Shown: piece after piece, positions 36,287 through 48,428 of the stretch | How positions within the stretch are numbered: the first letter of the stretch is position 1 | Layout of the letters: each line of letters begins with the position of its first letter | NCBI GenBank assembly: GCA_011800805.1 | Contig: MPNW01000038.1 | Location: forward strand, 213,475-277,474 | DNA from: Hirudo medicinalis | Taxonomy: Eukaryota; Annelida; Clitellata; Hirudinida; Hirudinidae | DNA: 64,000 bases | Direction of reading: 5' to 3' | The notes under the pieces: generated by a model | Told to the model about the DNA's origin: nothing | What the model saw: only the letters and a program-made list of their open reading frames with translations | Database searches by the model: none | Program-made: the position numbers and the translations under genes

Positions 36287-36426
36287 CATTATGTGGACAG
36301 CATTATGTGGACAGCATTATGTGGACAGCATTATGTGGACAACATTATGTGGACAGCATTATGTGGACAGCATTATGTGGACAACATTATGCGGACAACA
36401 TTATGCGGACAGCATTATGTGGATAA
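36287..36426 (+). repeat. 14-base minisatellite, about ten copies
   Basis: Unit CATTATGTGGACAG recurs every 14 bases from 36287, with a few variants (GGACAAC, ATGCGG, GGATAAC). Because 14 is not a multiple of three, the open frame across it is a repeat artefact. Confidence 0.92.
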
Positions 36427-39400
36427 CACAAAGTAACAACACCATGTGGACAACACTTCCCAAACAAATTTCTTGAGGTGTTTGCATCTCATTCGAAGGT
36501 CGTGTGAAGCAGAATAGAATTGAAGGCGTCTTTGTACGGAGATGTCATCAAAATGCTCAGAAAACTTTAAATATGTGTGAAATAATGTTTCTCACGGGCA
36601 ACAATACAATCACGTATTGCATAATACACGACAACATAATACACATTTACGTGTATTGACTCTGAACATTTTCCCACGTGAACTTCACGAACGTTTCTTC
36701 TGACTTGAAGCTTCATTTTTCTGCTTAATTAATTAAAAGAAAGAATTCAACTGACTTTAGGAAACAAGGGACCCTGTACTTAAGTACTCAGTCACCGTGC
36801 AGTGCTTTGTACGTCAGTAGTTTGTGTGTCCGTGTTTTGCCCAGTGACGTCATAATAATTGTTGAGTGCACAATTCAATCGGGGATTTCCTCTCTTGTTT
36901 ACTATAATTAGATTCCAGGTTGCGTCACTCCTACCTGGAGTGGTTAGTAATGAAGAGATGAGTTGGCACGAAATGTAATTACAAATTACTGGGGACTTTT
37001 GTTCACTCGGGTGACCAAAGATCTTACAAATCATCCTCAAACAAAACAGGAATATTTTTCCAAACATGTGTCATTAATTCAAAAGCCATTCGAATCTTTT
37101 GATAAATATAATATATTTTTATAAACTCAAAACAATTTAAGCACCTTAAACTTCCACTTAAAAATACTTTAATTGGGCTTTCTTGAACGACATTCTCGAA
37201 GTTCTCAATGAGCAATTGAAGAACTTCACAATTAACTTTTAAACATTTTTACTTTCACAACTCTCCAAAACAATTTCACGAACAAGGAAAGTTGAACTTC
37301 TTTAGATTTCTAATTAGTTAATTAATATTTATTTATTTATTTTTAAATTAATTTGTAATATGTTAAATATGTAATTAATTTGTAATATGTTATATGAAAA
37401 TGTTATTTGAAATAAACGGCAACAAGAAAGAAAAGTAATCTTAAACAGAAGAGACAGTTTTTTTTCGAAATGCAGAAAATATTTACGAAACATGAATGTG
37501 ATTTCAAAATAATGTCACGGTGTTGATCTAATTGTGCTGGTGAAACTTGTATCTCCTTCAATAAAGCAGCATATTCGCATTCAACTACTCTCAACTGCTA
37601 CAAGAAGGGCAGCAAATAATTGCATGTCTCAATCCGTGGGAATGCTTTCGGACCCATGGTCTCATGACGGTTTGAGCATGCGAAAATAAATTTCTAATTC
37701 TTCCGATGTATTTGAGATAGTTCTTGAAATGCGCTTGTTTTATCGAAGAAATATGCAACTTATCTCACAATTAATCAATCGGCTGATTATCAACCAATCT
37801 ATCAACCAATCACCATCATCTTCATCGTCATCGTCATCATCATCATCACAATGTTGATGTCTTTCAGTTTATCTCCCGAGTTTGATTTTTATTGTGATTA
37901 TTTTCTTAATTTCTGGTTATCATGGAGGTTGGTGGCTGGTTTTTCAGTTTGTTGGTTTAATTTTAAACTGATTGATTTAGTAATTTCAACTGATTGAACT
38001 ACTAATTTCAATTGATTGATTTAGTAATTTCAACTGATTGAACTACTAATTTCAATGATCCATTTAATTTAGTAGTCCATGTTTTTAACAGATTAAAAGA
38101 GCTCACGAATGGCAAGCATTTGTGCAATTTACGCTTGAAGTACCTTGAGATGAATTCGTGGGTGGCCACATTTGTTGACACTCAGTCACCCTCAAAAATG
38201 GGCCAAGAAGGTCAAACTCAGGAATTCGTTGAATTCAAGAATGTGGATGCACATGACAATCTTCCTGGATTAAGTGTTGTTGTTTATTAGTTATTTATTA
38301 GTTATTTATTAGTTATTAGTTAAGGAAATAATTTCCATTTCCATTTCTTTGGAAATTATAACTCCGGAAGAAGATCAGTTCATAATTTATATCCAGACGT
38401 ATTTTCTGTTTCAAGGACTGGCACCCAAAATATGATGAGAACGACGATGATGATGATGATGACGACTATGAAACGATGATGATGATGATTGTTGTTATCG
38501 TCAGAGACTTCATTATCAGATGATTAAGAGGATTACCACTGCTTCTGGTAAATGAATTTCAGAATATTCGATAAGATATATTCCGCAATATGTCGGGAAA
38601 GAATATTTCATTTCTGTACTAATTAACCTCTTTTTGTTGAAGTGGTTTTTAGAAAGATGATTCACCAATATTATCTCCGATATTAATGTTAATAATAATA
38701 AATAATAACAAATAATAATAAAACGAGGAAAAATAATTTGCACAAACATAATTCCAATATAAAAATATCAAGAAACCGAGATAAGAGTATTATTTATGAT
38801 TTCGTAAAAATTTAATTTCAACCTAAAATTGAAAATAATTTTTTTATATTAATTAATTAATTATATTTATTATTATTTATATAAATTAATTAATATTATT
38901 TTTGTATTGTTTTATTTCAACATGTTTGCAAAGCAATTGTCGTCAAAAATATTGATTTCAACTTATTGACATTAATTATTCATAATATTTTCACAATTAA
39001 TTCTATTATTCTACAACATAATAATATGATATCATTCATATCACAGGTGAATGTGATTAACTCATAATACGTTAAATTTTATTGCTGAATTTTAAATCAC
39101 AACAAACAGACTTTCCTCTTGAAACGATTGTTGAGAATTTTAAATTCAACAAATTCATATTTCATGAAAATAATTGCAACAATCCAATCCAGTACTTAAA
39201 ACTCATCATTGTTGTTATTGTCAGAGCTGTCTGCTGAAGAATAACAACTCTTTCTTCACTTTATCTTATTCTACAGAACACCTGAGAACACCTACCTGTC
39301 CTGTGCACGAGCGCACCGCAGTGAGACGCGTGCCGCAGTATATTCGTTCTGGATTTCAAATTGGCACACAATCTTCCTCCCAGGCACTGTCTGTGTGCCC

Positions 39401-39759
39401 ACTGGATTAGAGGATCTGAGGAAATGAACCACACGTGTCTCCAAGTATTTAATTTTCACTTGAATGTTGCATGACCAGACTAATAATTCTTTCTCAACTC
39501 AAGCTGTAGACTGAGTAATTTATGAGAGGCTAAATCACAAGGATACAATAAGTCGTGTGCTGCCAAAAGAATACCCAAAAATGCTTTTGAAAAGACATCG
39601 TAAAGAAGCGTTAGAAGCTCAAGGACTTACAGGAGCAACAAGACATTAATCACCCAGTCGCGTGTCGAAGGAAACCATCCAGCATTACATGTTATCGTCC
39701 AACTTATGAAATATTGTTGTCATTGTCATTGCTGCTACACTTATAGTTAATCATACCAT

Positions 39760-39781
39760 GGGGAGGGGGTTGGGTGGGGGG
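39760..39781 (+). other. G-quadruplex-forming motif
   Basis: Four G runs (4, 5, 3 and 6 bases) separated by loops of 1, 2 and 1 bases satisfy the usual G3+N1-7 rule. It is isolated in AT-rich DNA. Confidence 0.75.
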
Positions 39782-42652
39782 ATGGTGTTTGGGTGGCTTT
39801 CTTCTCACTCTTCATTCTGCTTTGCACCGAGACATTCGGACCTCAACTTGTCAGCGTTTCACAAGCTATTCAGATTCACAGCAACAATACCTCAGTCCAC
39901 AACTTGATGTGAAAGATTGAAGAGTTCAGAGAATGAATGAAGCGACACGTGTCTGAACACAATTCATTCGTTTGTAAATTTTTTTTAACAGTACGAACAT
40001 AATTTTGCTGAAAAATTTGCTTGCTTAGAAACTTACTCACAAATGATCAAATATTTGTTCCCGAGGGAGTCCAAATTCATAATGGTGTTAATTACCAGAG
40101 ATGTAATAACCTAATTAAAAAAATATCTTGTTTAAAAATCTATGGTTAATCCTCTTTCGTCTGCTGTCAGAAATAATCCGCCATGATTTTCAGTTTAAGA
40201 AAACCAACAACATTCAAAGTAAAAAATGTAACTTGTCTGTAATTACAGCCTAGCCTCCTTATTTGCATAATCCCGCCTTTTAATGAATTGATTCGGACGA
40301 AACATTCGCTTGTTATCATTAGGTCTGCTTAGGTCTGCTTTGGTTCTGAGCGAACAGAAGAATCCTTAATCTCTCCTCAAACAAGAGCCCAAATTGAGCT
40401 CCAAATTTGGAGGTTCACACTTTTGATTGCTGTCGGTTGTTTGTCGGGAAGATCTTTCTCACACTAATTTAAAAATTTTCATATTCAAATGTTGACAATT
40501 TGCTTTAAAAAATTGTAAAATGAGACAGGCAGTACTCGGCAAATCGAAAGAAGCATCACTCATCGGACTCATCAAATCAATAATTAAGAATTTAACGTGT
40601 TGTATTACACTTGTGATATATCTCCTTATTATATGTTCTTATATTTTCTGTTAAATAAAGAGATGAGTAGGGGATGCCAATTAATGATCAATTTTAAAAA
40701 CAATTCCAATACTCATCTTTAATAAATTTAGATGTCATAACATAATGTCTTTAGTGTGGTAGAAATACGATATTTTTGTTGGTTTTCAGAAATTTCAAGT
40801 TAATTTTCATTTGATTTGGTTATTTTTGAGTACATCAGGGACTCATGATAGAAACTAAATTATTAGTTATTAAAGTTATAGTGTTGTTTATTCATATTTC
40901 TCACGCTAAAAGGAAAAGGTCTGGGAGTTTGCTTGGGAAATTAAGGTTAAATTAATCTGGAAACAGGTTGAGAATTCAAAAGGACAGCACGACGGACGCG
41001 TTATTAAATCCATCCGATAAACAAATCCACTAATTTTCAAACTCTTCATTCTTTCAAAATGCTGCATCGAATAAATTTTGTCATCGCGGCAAAATCGTCA
41101 TTGCAGTGAAATCGAACCAACTACAAAAATTGAAAAAATGTGCGGGAGTCAATTTTGTACAATAATTTAATTTATTTAATAACATCGTTTACTGATCCTA
41201 ATTTCAAGTTCTTGAGAAACTAAATTTCATAAGTTTACAATGCGTAAATGAATTCTGAATTTTAAACTCAATTGGATTTCTTGAATAAATTTTCATTTTG
41301 TTTATAACTACAACAATGATATGTTGTTTCAACTTATTCAATATTAACTTATGTTAAGGGTTAAAGATTTACTTTTTACTGTCAATACATTTAATCTCTA
41401 ATTTCCATATGATGTAATATTATTACATCACATCATCATTGCAAATGAAGGCTAAGTCCTCAACTAAACGTTGAATTAAACGTAGGCCAGTAAATCGTGT
41501 TATATGCAGACTACTGGTCTAAGCAAAACGTAATCGCCATAATATTATTTTATTATATACCGATATGCAGTCGTTATTCCCCAATTATTTAAAGTTACTA
41601 ACTATAATATGTATATAATATGTATTACATATTATAATTTGAAGAATAAGTAAAGCCAACATACAGTGGCTTATTATAGTTTCTAGCCGAAACAATTGAG
41701 TAAGTTGGAGTCGCTACTGTCAACACCGAGGGGTGGATCTAGAACACGTTAGTGGTCTGCACACTGGAACTAGTGGAGGATTAAGGGGACACAACTACTA
41801 CCAGCGCCTGATTTACCCAGGAGGAGGTGGTGGTGGATGCCCTCTGCGCCAGTATTTTTATTTTTTTATTTTTTTTTAGGTATGGTCATCACACTTTAGC
41901 TTGTAGCTGGTTAAACTTAGTCAATTTTTCTATTTTTTCTTATTTAACGCGGTAAAAAAATCACTGAGTTTGATTCAAAACCAACCAATGACTTTCATAT
42001 TCAGGTCATAACATAAATATTCTGATATTTTGTTATTTCGACGTCTATTTAAAAAATTAGTAATAATTTTAAATTGAGCAAAATTATTATTTACTTGTTT
42101 AACAACATAAATCTTTGATTTTAGTTGTCATTATTTGTTATACAGCATATGTTTGCATTATTACGGTTACTTTGCTGGGAACTTCAAATAACCGGTGGTG
42201 TATCTCACGTTTTGTCTTACATGTAGCGTTTACCGCACTTAAATATTATTTAGAAGAAGGTGTGATATACTGAATAAATATGCTCGTACCTTGCACTTTT
42301 AATCACGTACAGCAAACAGAGCTGCCGTGCCACACGATTTGAAGCTAGTGAAATTATGTTTTTACATTAGAGTTTTATAGGCTAAATTTATTGCGAAATT
42401 GGAGCTGTTTAAAAACAAATACTATTTAATGTTTCTAAGTAGAGCTGTGAGACAATAACAAATAGTCATTTTTTACTGCATGGATTTGTTAATTTCTCTT
42501 TCATAGGTTTAGTATTAATAAAAACATCGTAAAAACTGGCTTTGTGAAATGCGACATATTACTTTATAATTTTAGATATTTATTTGAAGTTTTAAACTAA
42601 TTAATTTAATAAACTAAAATCAAGCTCATCTCTTTCTCTAGGAAATAACATA

Positions 42653-44335
42653 ATGGAGTTTGAGGATTATGGCCAAAGAATCTTGTATGGAGGACAATCT
42701 TCAAGCAGGTTTGATGCAAGTGCTATGGACTGGGAAGAGATAAATCATGTTCAAGATAACAATGCTCAACTTTCCACCCTCAGTGGGTTCAAGGATTACT
42801 ACAAGTCACCTTGCAATCAAAGCAGAAATTTTTTTACAGGAAAAACCCCTTGCAGAAATGTCTCATCACCATTAAGCTTGCTATCTTCTCTTAAAATTTC
42901 TGACCAACAGAAACCAAGTGGATTGGGTCTTTTTGATGATTTTTATTCAAAAAGTGAATTTCAGGAAAATAATGACTCCAAAATGTGTCAAGGACCAGTG
43001 ATCCAGCACAAAACTGGCTGGCTGTCAAATGGTCAAGACACTTGCTTTTATTTCCAAACTACTGGTGTGGCATATTTGAGAAATTGCAAGCCACCTCTTC
43101 AAGACAGCAGTCATGTGGTATCACCAATGGATGTGGACTCTAAGATGATAAAAAGTTCTCTGGATTCTACTGAGGATGAATGCAGAGTTTCCTCACCAAC
43201 TGAGATTATTAGAGCTGATGTTTCGGTGTCTTCTGTTGAAGATTCTCCAGTTAAAAGCAGAATGACTGAACATTATCAAAAAATTAATGAGGGAAAGCAA
43301 ACTTTATCACAGAATGGAGGGTCCTTCATCAAGTCGTTCAAAATATTGGTGTCGCTCATCACGACATTGCTCGTATGTTTATTATTTCAACTTTACATTC
43401 GTCGACCTGCCTTCCACTCCAATAACGGAGGTTGTTTTGACTTTAAACTGTTGGAAGAAAACATGAGATCTGAAATATATGGACAGCACATAGCACTCGG
43501 AAACATTTTTACCGATTTGAAAGCATTTCTCGACTCGAACGGGACGATTTTAACATTGTCGATGCACGGATCTTGTGGCACAGGAAAATCATTTATGGTT
43601 CAACACATAACCTCAATCCTTCCAAAGGACAAATTTCTTTATTTTCCGGTTGCCAAAACTTTTCCATCCACTTCTGTTGAGGCCAATGCGGAACACCTCA
43701 AGCAAGAGTTTAGTGAATTTACAGGTTCTACCATTTGGTCCTTGTTGTATGGCATGGATTCAATTTGTCCCTACTTTGTGGTTGTTGATAATATGGACTA
43801 TGCCACTGAAGATTTTGTAAATGAGCTTATCAAATTGATGGATGAAGGGAATATTGATGAGTCAAAGAAAATTGTTTTTATTCTCCTCAGTAACACTGGA
43901 AGTGACATCATAAATGAAATTGCTTTCCATGCCCTGGCGGATGGCAGGTCGACGAGGGAGGAAATGGGATCGGATTTGTTTTTGAAAAATCGATCGTTCG
44001 TCGAAAGCCTCGAACGCTCTTGGCCGAGAAGGATGCTCGAAATGAATATTATTAACAGAATTGTTCCATTTCTGCCATTACAGAAACAGCACGTGGAAAT
44101 GTGTGCCAGACAGAGAATTCAAGAAAAGAAGGCTGTGTTGAGTGAGGAGATGATGAACAAGGTTGTCAGTGATGTGGAAAGATACCACCAACAATCAGGA
44201 GGATTCTTCAGTGTCTTGGGTTGCAAGAAAGTTTCTTCTAAAGTCGATGAAATCATTTATTCGAATATCTGCAAAACCAATTCAGGCGTATCTCTTTTGG
44301 ACTCAGAAATGCAACAAGGATTTTGTGAGAAGTGA
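42653..44335 (+). CDS. Torsin-like AAA+ ATPase with N-terminal extension and TM helix
   Basis: Single coding exon, 560 residues. A TCTTTCTCTAG acceptor just upstream (42640) suggests a 5'UTR intron. Residues 1-225 are a low-complexity, Ser-rich, probably cytosolic or nucleoplasmic region; residues 228-248 form one TM helix. The AAA+ core follows: Walker A GSCGTGKS (306-313), Walker B-like FVVVDNMD (375-382), sensor 1 FILLSNTGSD (409-418), FLPLQKQHVEMC (473-484) and the torsin GCK motif (523-525). Torsins sit in the ER or nuclear envelope lumen and are activated by LAP1/LULL1. The TM plus long N-terminus resembles torsin-4A. The Walker B acidic pair, usually DE, reads DN. Whether it hydrolyses ATP is therefore open. 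Confidence 0.88.
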   Translation: MEFEDYGQRILYGGQSSSRFDASAMDWEEINHVQDNNAQLSTLSGFKDYYKSPCNQSRNFFTGKTPCRNVSSPLSLLSSLKISDQQKPSGLGLFDDFYSKSEFQENNDSKMCQGPVIQHKTGWLSNGQDTCFYFQTTGVAYLRNCKPPLQDSSHVVSPMDVDSKMIKSSLDSTEDECRVSSPTEIIRADVSVSSVEDSPVKSRMTEHYQKINEGKQTLSQNGGSFIKSFKILVSLITTLLVCLLFQLYIRRPAFHSNNGGCFDFKLLEENMRSEIYGQHIALGNIFTDLKAFLDSNGTILTLSMHGSCGTGKSFMVQHITSILPKDKFLYFPVAKTFPSTSVEANAEHLKQEFSEFTGSTIWSLLYGMDSICPYFVVVDNMDYATEDFVNELIKLMDEGNIDESKKIVFILLSNTGSDIINEIAFHALADGRSTREEMGSDLFLKNRSFVESLERSWPRRMLEMNIINRIVPFLPLQKQHVEMCARQRIQEKKAVLSEEMMNKVVSDVERYHQQSGGFFSVLGCKKVSSKVDEIIYSNICKTNSGVSLLDSEMQQGFCEK

Positions 44336-44369
44336 TGACATCTAAACTTATGTAACATGAGCTTTTGTA

Positions 44370-44375
44370 AATAAA
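44370..44375 (+). promoter_or_regulatory. Poly(A) signal AATAAA for the torsin-like gene
   Basis: AATAAA occurs 35 bases after the stop codon, in the expected sense. Confidence 0.7.
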
Positions 44376-46252
44376 AGTTGTCTGAAATGATTGAGGATGA
44401 TGATTACCGATGCAAGCTATTGATAGTTTCTGAGCTAGACTGGAGAATTATCTTGCCGTCGACAGCATTTTCGTCGCTGCTTTTGTCCTTTTTCTTAATG
44501 GCTTGTTTGTAGTGAGGATTTGCAGAATGAATGTTAGGCCAAAACTCAATCAAGCTTGTAGTCAGAACTTTGCTAAAAAAATTCCTCTATTTTGACAAAG
44601 AAACCACATTAATAAGGTATAGATTTATGGGTTGTTGAGCCTAGATTTTGATTTGTAGGTCTTCTTTCTACTAATTCCTTACCTTTACAAAGAGTTGGAT
44701 ACTGTGAGGGGAAATGATGAATGGTCTCTGCTTTCTGAACACTTTGAGAACGGCTTTGCACTCTTCATTCTTATGGCGTCGTATTTTGCAAGAGCAGCTT
44801 TAGGGAGCACCTAAATGGTAGTTGATAATAGTTTTGCCCAAAGCCACCAGGTGCAGTGAAAGTTAAGTCCATTAAAAATGTGAACACCATGTGGTCAGAT
44901 GGAAGAAGCGTGATAGCTCAATTGAAAAGTCAGCAACATGAGCTCGTGCAGTCTATAGAGTGACAGCACCGGGGGCAAATGCCCCTTCCACCTTGATATT
45001 TTTCTAAATCCATATAATCTATAAATAGTGATTTTCAAATAATTTATTGAGTACATATCTGGTAAGATTAGGAAAGCTTCCGACATCGATATAAGCTACG
45101 TATTATAAGTTTGATAACTAAGTTGCAAGTGTCTGCTTTCTTCGTGCATCTTTATTGTGAAATTAATCATTTGCTGCTGAGCGTTATACTCTGCTGTTGT
45201 AATGTTAATGCTTAAGTTCAAATTAAAAGATTGCTTCCCCTCCTACCTTGACCGATTTTAAAATCTTGGCTGCGCCACCTGGCGGCAGTGACCGCCAAAC
45301 GAGGGCCATTGGTCCACATTGTATGCATTTGATACGCCAGAACTTTCACATTGAGCGAGATGTTTATAAAATAATGAATTACAGGTTACGGACACTCATT
45401 AAGTTTATTTGCAGAGACCACGAATCAGTTTAAGTTAAAAACTAGCTAAGTTAAAATGGATGGGGAAAAATGCACTTGTAACAATTATCACATAATTGTT
45501 CATTAAAAAATGGGATTGCTGTTTGCGAAGTTATGTGAAGTTTGCAAATAAATGGAATCATTAGAAAGAGTTTAAGCATCCTAGGAATTTTTGGGACAAA
45601 ATACAAACTTCAGTGAAAACTTGTCCTATTAAATGGTAAATGTTCATTTTGATTAAAGAATTCATGGTATAATTTATATAAATATATAATGCTTGAGGCA
45701 TTAGAAACTTTGCTCAAGAGGATAAATTATGCCTTGCATTCATACAAAATAAACTGCTTCAAACTTGGCACAGGAAGGATGCAGGGATGTTAAGAAGGAA
45801 TAAATTAACATTCTTGTAAACACTTAATTATCATGCTGATGTCCATAAATCTCACTCAATCCTCAGTTTGCCAAAATGAATGTCAATCACTTGTAATGAT
45901 ACATTGCAGTACACAACGCAGATGAAGCAAATAAATAGTTTAAACACTCTCTAAGAAGTAACAAATTGGAGAAAACAGGTCTTAACAATGCCATCTTCAA
46001 ACTTAAGCCACCGAATTATGCTTTAATGAATCCCATCAAATAATGTTTATTCATTAAAAATGACATTACATTACAAAACTCAGGAATTCTAAAATTATGA
46101 TACCATAAGTACATGAAAATTGATCATATTTACACATTGGATGCATTTTATGGAGTTTGGCACTCACGAGAGCACGATACGCACGGAGATTTGAAGAGAT
46201 GTCATGATTTCTTTGAATAATGTAACGTCGCAAACGAAGAACAAATGCAGTC
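44376..46252. other. Intergenic interval
   Basis: Between convergent genes (torsin-like on +, SH2D4-like on -). A GC-richer patch at 44940-45000 contains a short inverted repeat, and another at 45265-45315 looks like a repeat remnant. No gene seen. Confidence 0.4.
44972..44985. repeat. Short inverted repeat GGGGCA-AA-TGCCCC
   Basis: Perfect 6-base arms with a two-base loop, followed by CTTCCACC; likely part of a degraded repeat. Confidence 0.6.
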
Positions 46253-48428
46253 TTATTTCTCGAAGAGTTCGGCGTAGTCGGGTTCGGACGGATCGGCTTG
46301 TCCGCACGGGTTTACGAGGAGCTCGCACCCGCTCAGCGAGATCGGCATTTTCTGATAAATGATTTAAAATAATACTTATTTACATAGAATTTTCCTCACT
46401 ATAAATTATATTTTCAATATGGGCTGACAAAACAAGCAGTTTTCATAAATATGGTTGCGAATCACGAGCGAAACAACTCGAGCGTGCGAAATTATGACAA
46501 AGTTTCTTAAAAAGGAAAAGGCAAAGATTTATCGTGAGGAAGAACGACAATTGATCGTACCCTGTAGTGCTGAACAAAGTCGTTCAGGGAATCGTGGGCC
46601 AAGGCTCGAGCTCCGAAGAACCTGTAGGGTCCGACGGTTTTCAGTTCTTCTTCGGTCGAAGACAGGGGCGAGGCGTCCAGCAGAAAGTGCTTGCATTTTT
46701 CGACGCTCTTGTAGGAAACCGTGTAGCCCCATATTTTGTCGCTCACGCGAATCAAAAACGATCCTACCGGTTTATTTGCCAGAAGTTTTTCCGAGTCTTC
46801 TCTTGAAATAATACCTGTTAATTGAAAAGCTCTCACGAGTAAAAAGTATTAGATATGACAGGCAATTATTAATTAATTATAATTAGACATAACAGGCTGA
46901 AAAAGACAAGTCAGATTGTAAAGCTCAACACCACGATGTTCGAGAGCAGAGTCGCCGTCGAAACGAAAACCCACCGTGGAACCATTCGGCGACGCGACCG
47001 GTCGACGGAACCACCCCCGCTCCTCTCGGCACTTCGTGTTCTTTGAACCACTTCACGATAAATGCTTTATTCTCAGGTCTTGCAAAAAAACCCAAATTTC
47101 TGAATGCATTTAAACTTTTGTTAAGAATTAATACCAATAATAGCAACATATCTGCAAACAATGTTAAAGTATGAAACATGTTCTTACATAAAAATAATGT
47201 ATGTAAAATGTATTCGCACGTTACGACGAACGACGATGTTTTGTAAACAACAAAAAATGAAATTTCTCGAAACGAAAATGAGGAATGAAATCACCTGGAA
47301 GACGACACGGGCGCACTGGGAGGAGGAGGAAGCAGGTTTTTTGTCGAGTCACGAACGTCCATCGTACTCTCGCTTCTGCCTAACTCTCTCACTTTTTGCA
47401 GCAAGAACTTCTTCTTTTCGTCGTGCTCCCTGATTAGAAATTCTGCGAACGTTTTACGTGCCGAGTTAACGATTCGAAAATTAAATAGAAAATAAAAATA
47501 ACAATTAAAATACATTTTATTACTCATAATATTATTGCATCTTCTTGGAAATTTGTCAAACCTTGTTCCTTCCAGTCACTTTCAATATTTTTGATGTCAT
47601 CTTCTGCATCTTTTGTTTTGACCGAAGAGCCTTCGAGATCTAAAGAATCCGTCGCAAATCGGTTGCTTCCTTGCTTCATAAGTGAAGAACGAGGTGAATC
47701 CCCGACCTATCATGATTTGAAGCTTATTTCTATTCTAATTTTATTAAAATCAATGATATAAAATGCAAATTTTATCATTTGAACAAACCTTCATTCCAGA
47801 CAAGTATTTCGGTTTAGCGTTTGGACTGGGTTTGTTTCGAGGACTCTCTTTGCTAATGAAATTATTTTTGTCATTGGTGGGCAAGACATCCTTGTCCGTT
47901 TTTTGGTCGATGATTGAAACACACTCATCAATGATTGTAACATGAGGTTTGTCAGAGTTACGCTCCAGTGCAAAACTCACTTTTAACGTACCTATTAAAT
48001 GTGCAATTCCTCTTACTTTAAAACTATAAAACATTTTTCCAACCTTGAATGTTGTCTTTTTCTGTGAGATGTAAAAAAATTTGTTGTACCTTTTGGTTTC
48101 CTAGGTTTTTTAGTAAAGTTTGAAGGAAATTTTATATCTTTGTCTCCTATTTCATCTTCTCTAAGCTTCCATCTCCGTACTTGTTCCTTTATAAATCAAA
48201 AGATAAAATGAGTTAGAATATTTATCAGTATTGTCTTATTAAATGGGCAAAAAGCACTTTAGCAAAAATAATTTAAACATCAATAAAATCCAAAAGTTAA
48301 ATATTTCATGCATCAAAACAAGATCTAACCTCGCGCATTTTAAAAAACAAAAGTTGCTTTTGCTCTTCATCTAACTCAGCCAACAGTTCCGGTTCTATAT
48401 ACATTAATTCTAAAATCTTTTTCAGCAT
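46253..48428 (-). CDS. SH2D4: SH2 domain-containing protein 4 (SH2D4A/B-like)
   Basis: Eight exons: 48428-48330, 48186-48090, 47991-47789, 47706-47562, 47442-47295, 47078-46975, 46814-46561 and 46351-46253. Phases 0, 1, 0, 1, 2, 1, 0 all fit; 382 residues. The N-terminus ([20 protein letters not shown], then [19 protein letters not shown]) is the SH2D4 signature. A disordered linker with [11 protein letters not shown] and a PPPPSAP stretch leads to the SH2 domain (about residues 259-350): [15 protein letters not shown], then GSFLIRVS with the phosphotyrosine-binding Arg, and LNDFVQHY. The end, [19 protein letters not shown], also matches the family tail. SH2D4 proteins are cytoplasmic adaptors that bind phosphotyrosine proteins and temper T-cell or STAT3 signalling in vertebrates; partners here are unknown. 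No key residue is missing. Confidence 0.92.

Larger units (their letters stand above)
34936..42640. other. Long interval without supported gene
   Basis: Upstream side of both flanking genes. Contents seen: a 14-base minisatellite (36287-36426), ATC/GAT runs (37810-37850, 38440-38490), a roughly 47-base unit twice at 37967-38054, TTATTAGTTAT repeats at 38281-38325, a TTATTATT stretch near 38690-38720 and a G-quadruplex motif (39760-39781). No coding exon could be supported. Confidence 0.4.

Noticed and set aside
36287..36426. Possible CRISPR-like array
   Set aside because: Units are contiguous with no unique spacers, and the genome is eukaryotic.
36141..36476. 111-codon frame with repeated MWTTLCGQHYVDS-like units
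   Set aside because: Caused by the 14-base minisatellite read through its three frames; not a coding repeat.
46455..46811. 118-codon + strand frame rich in Arg and Ser
   Set aside because: Antisense shadow of the SH2 domain exon.
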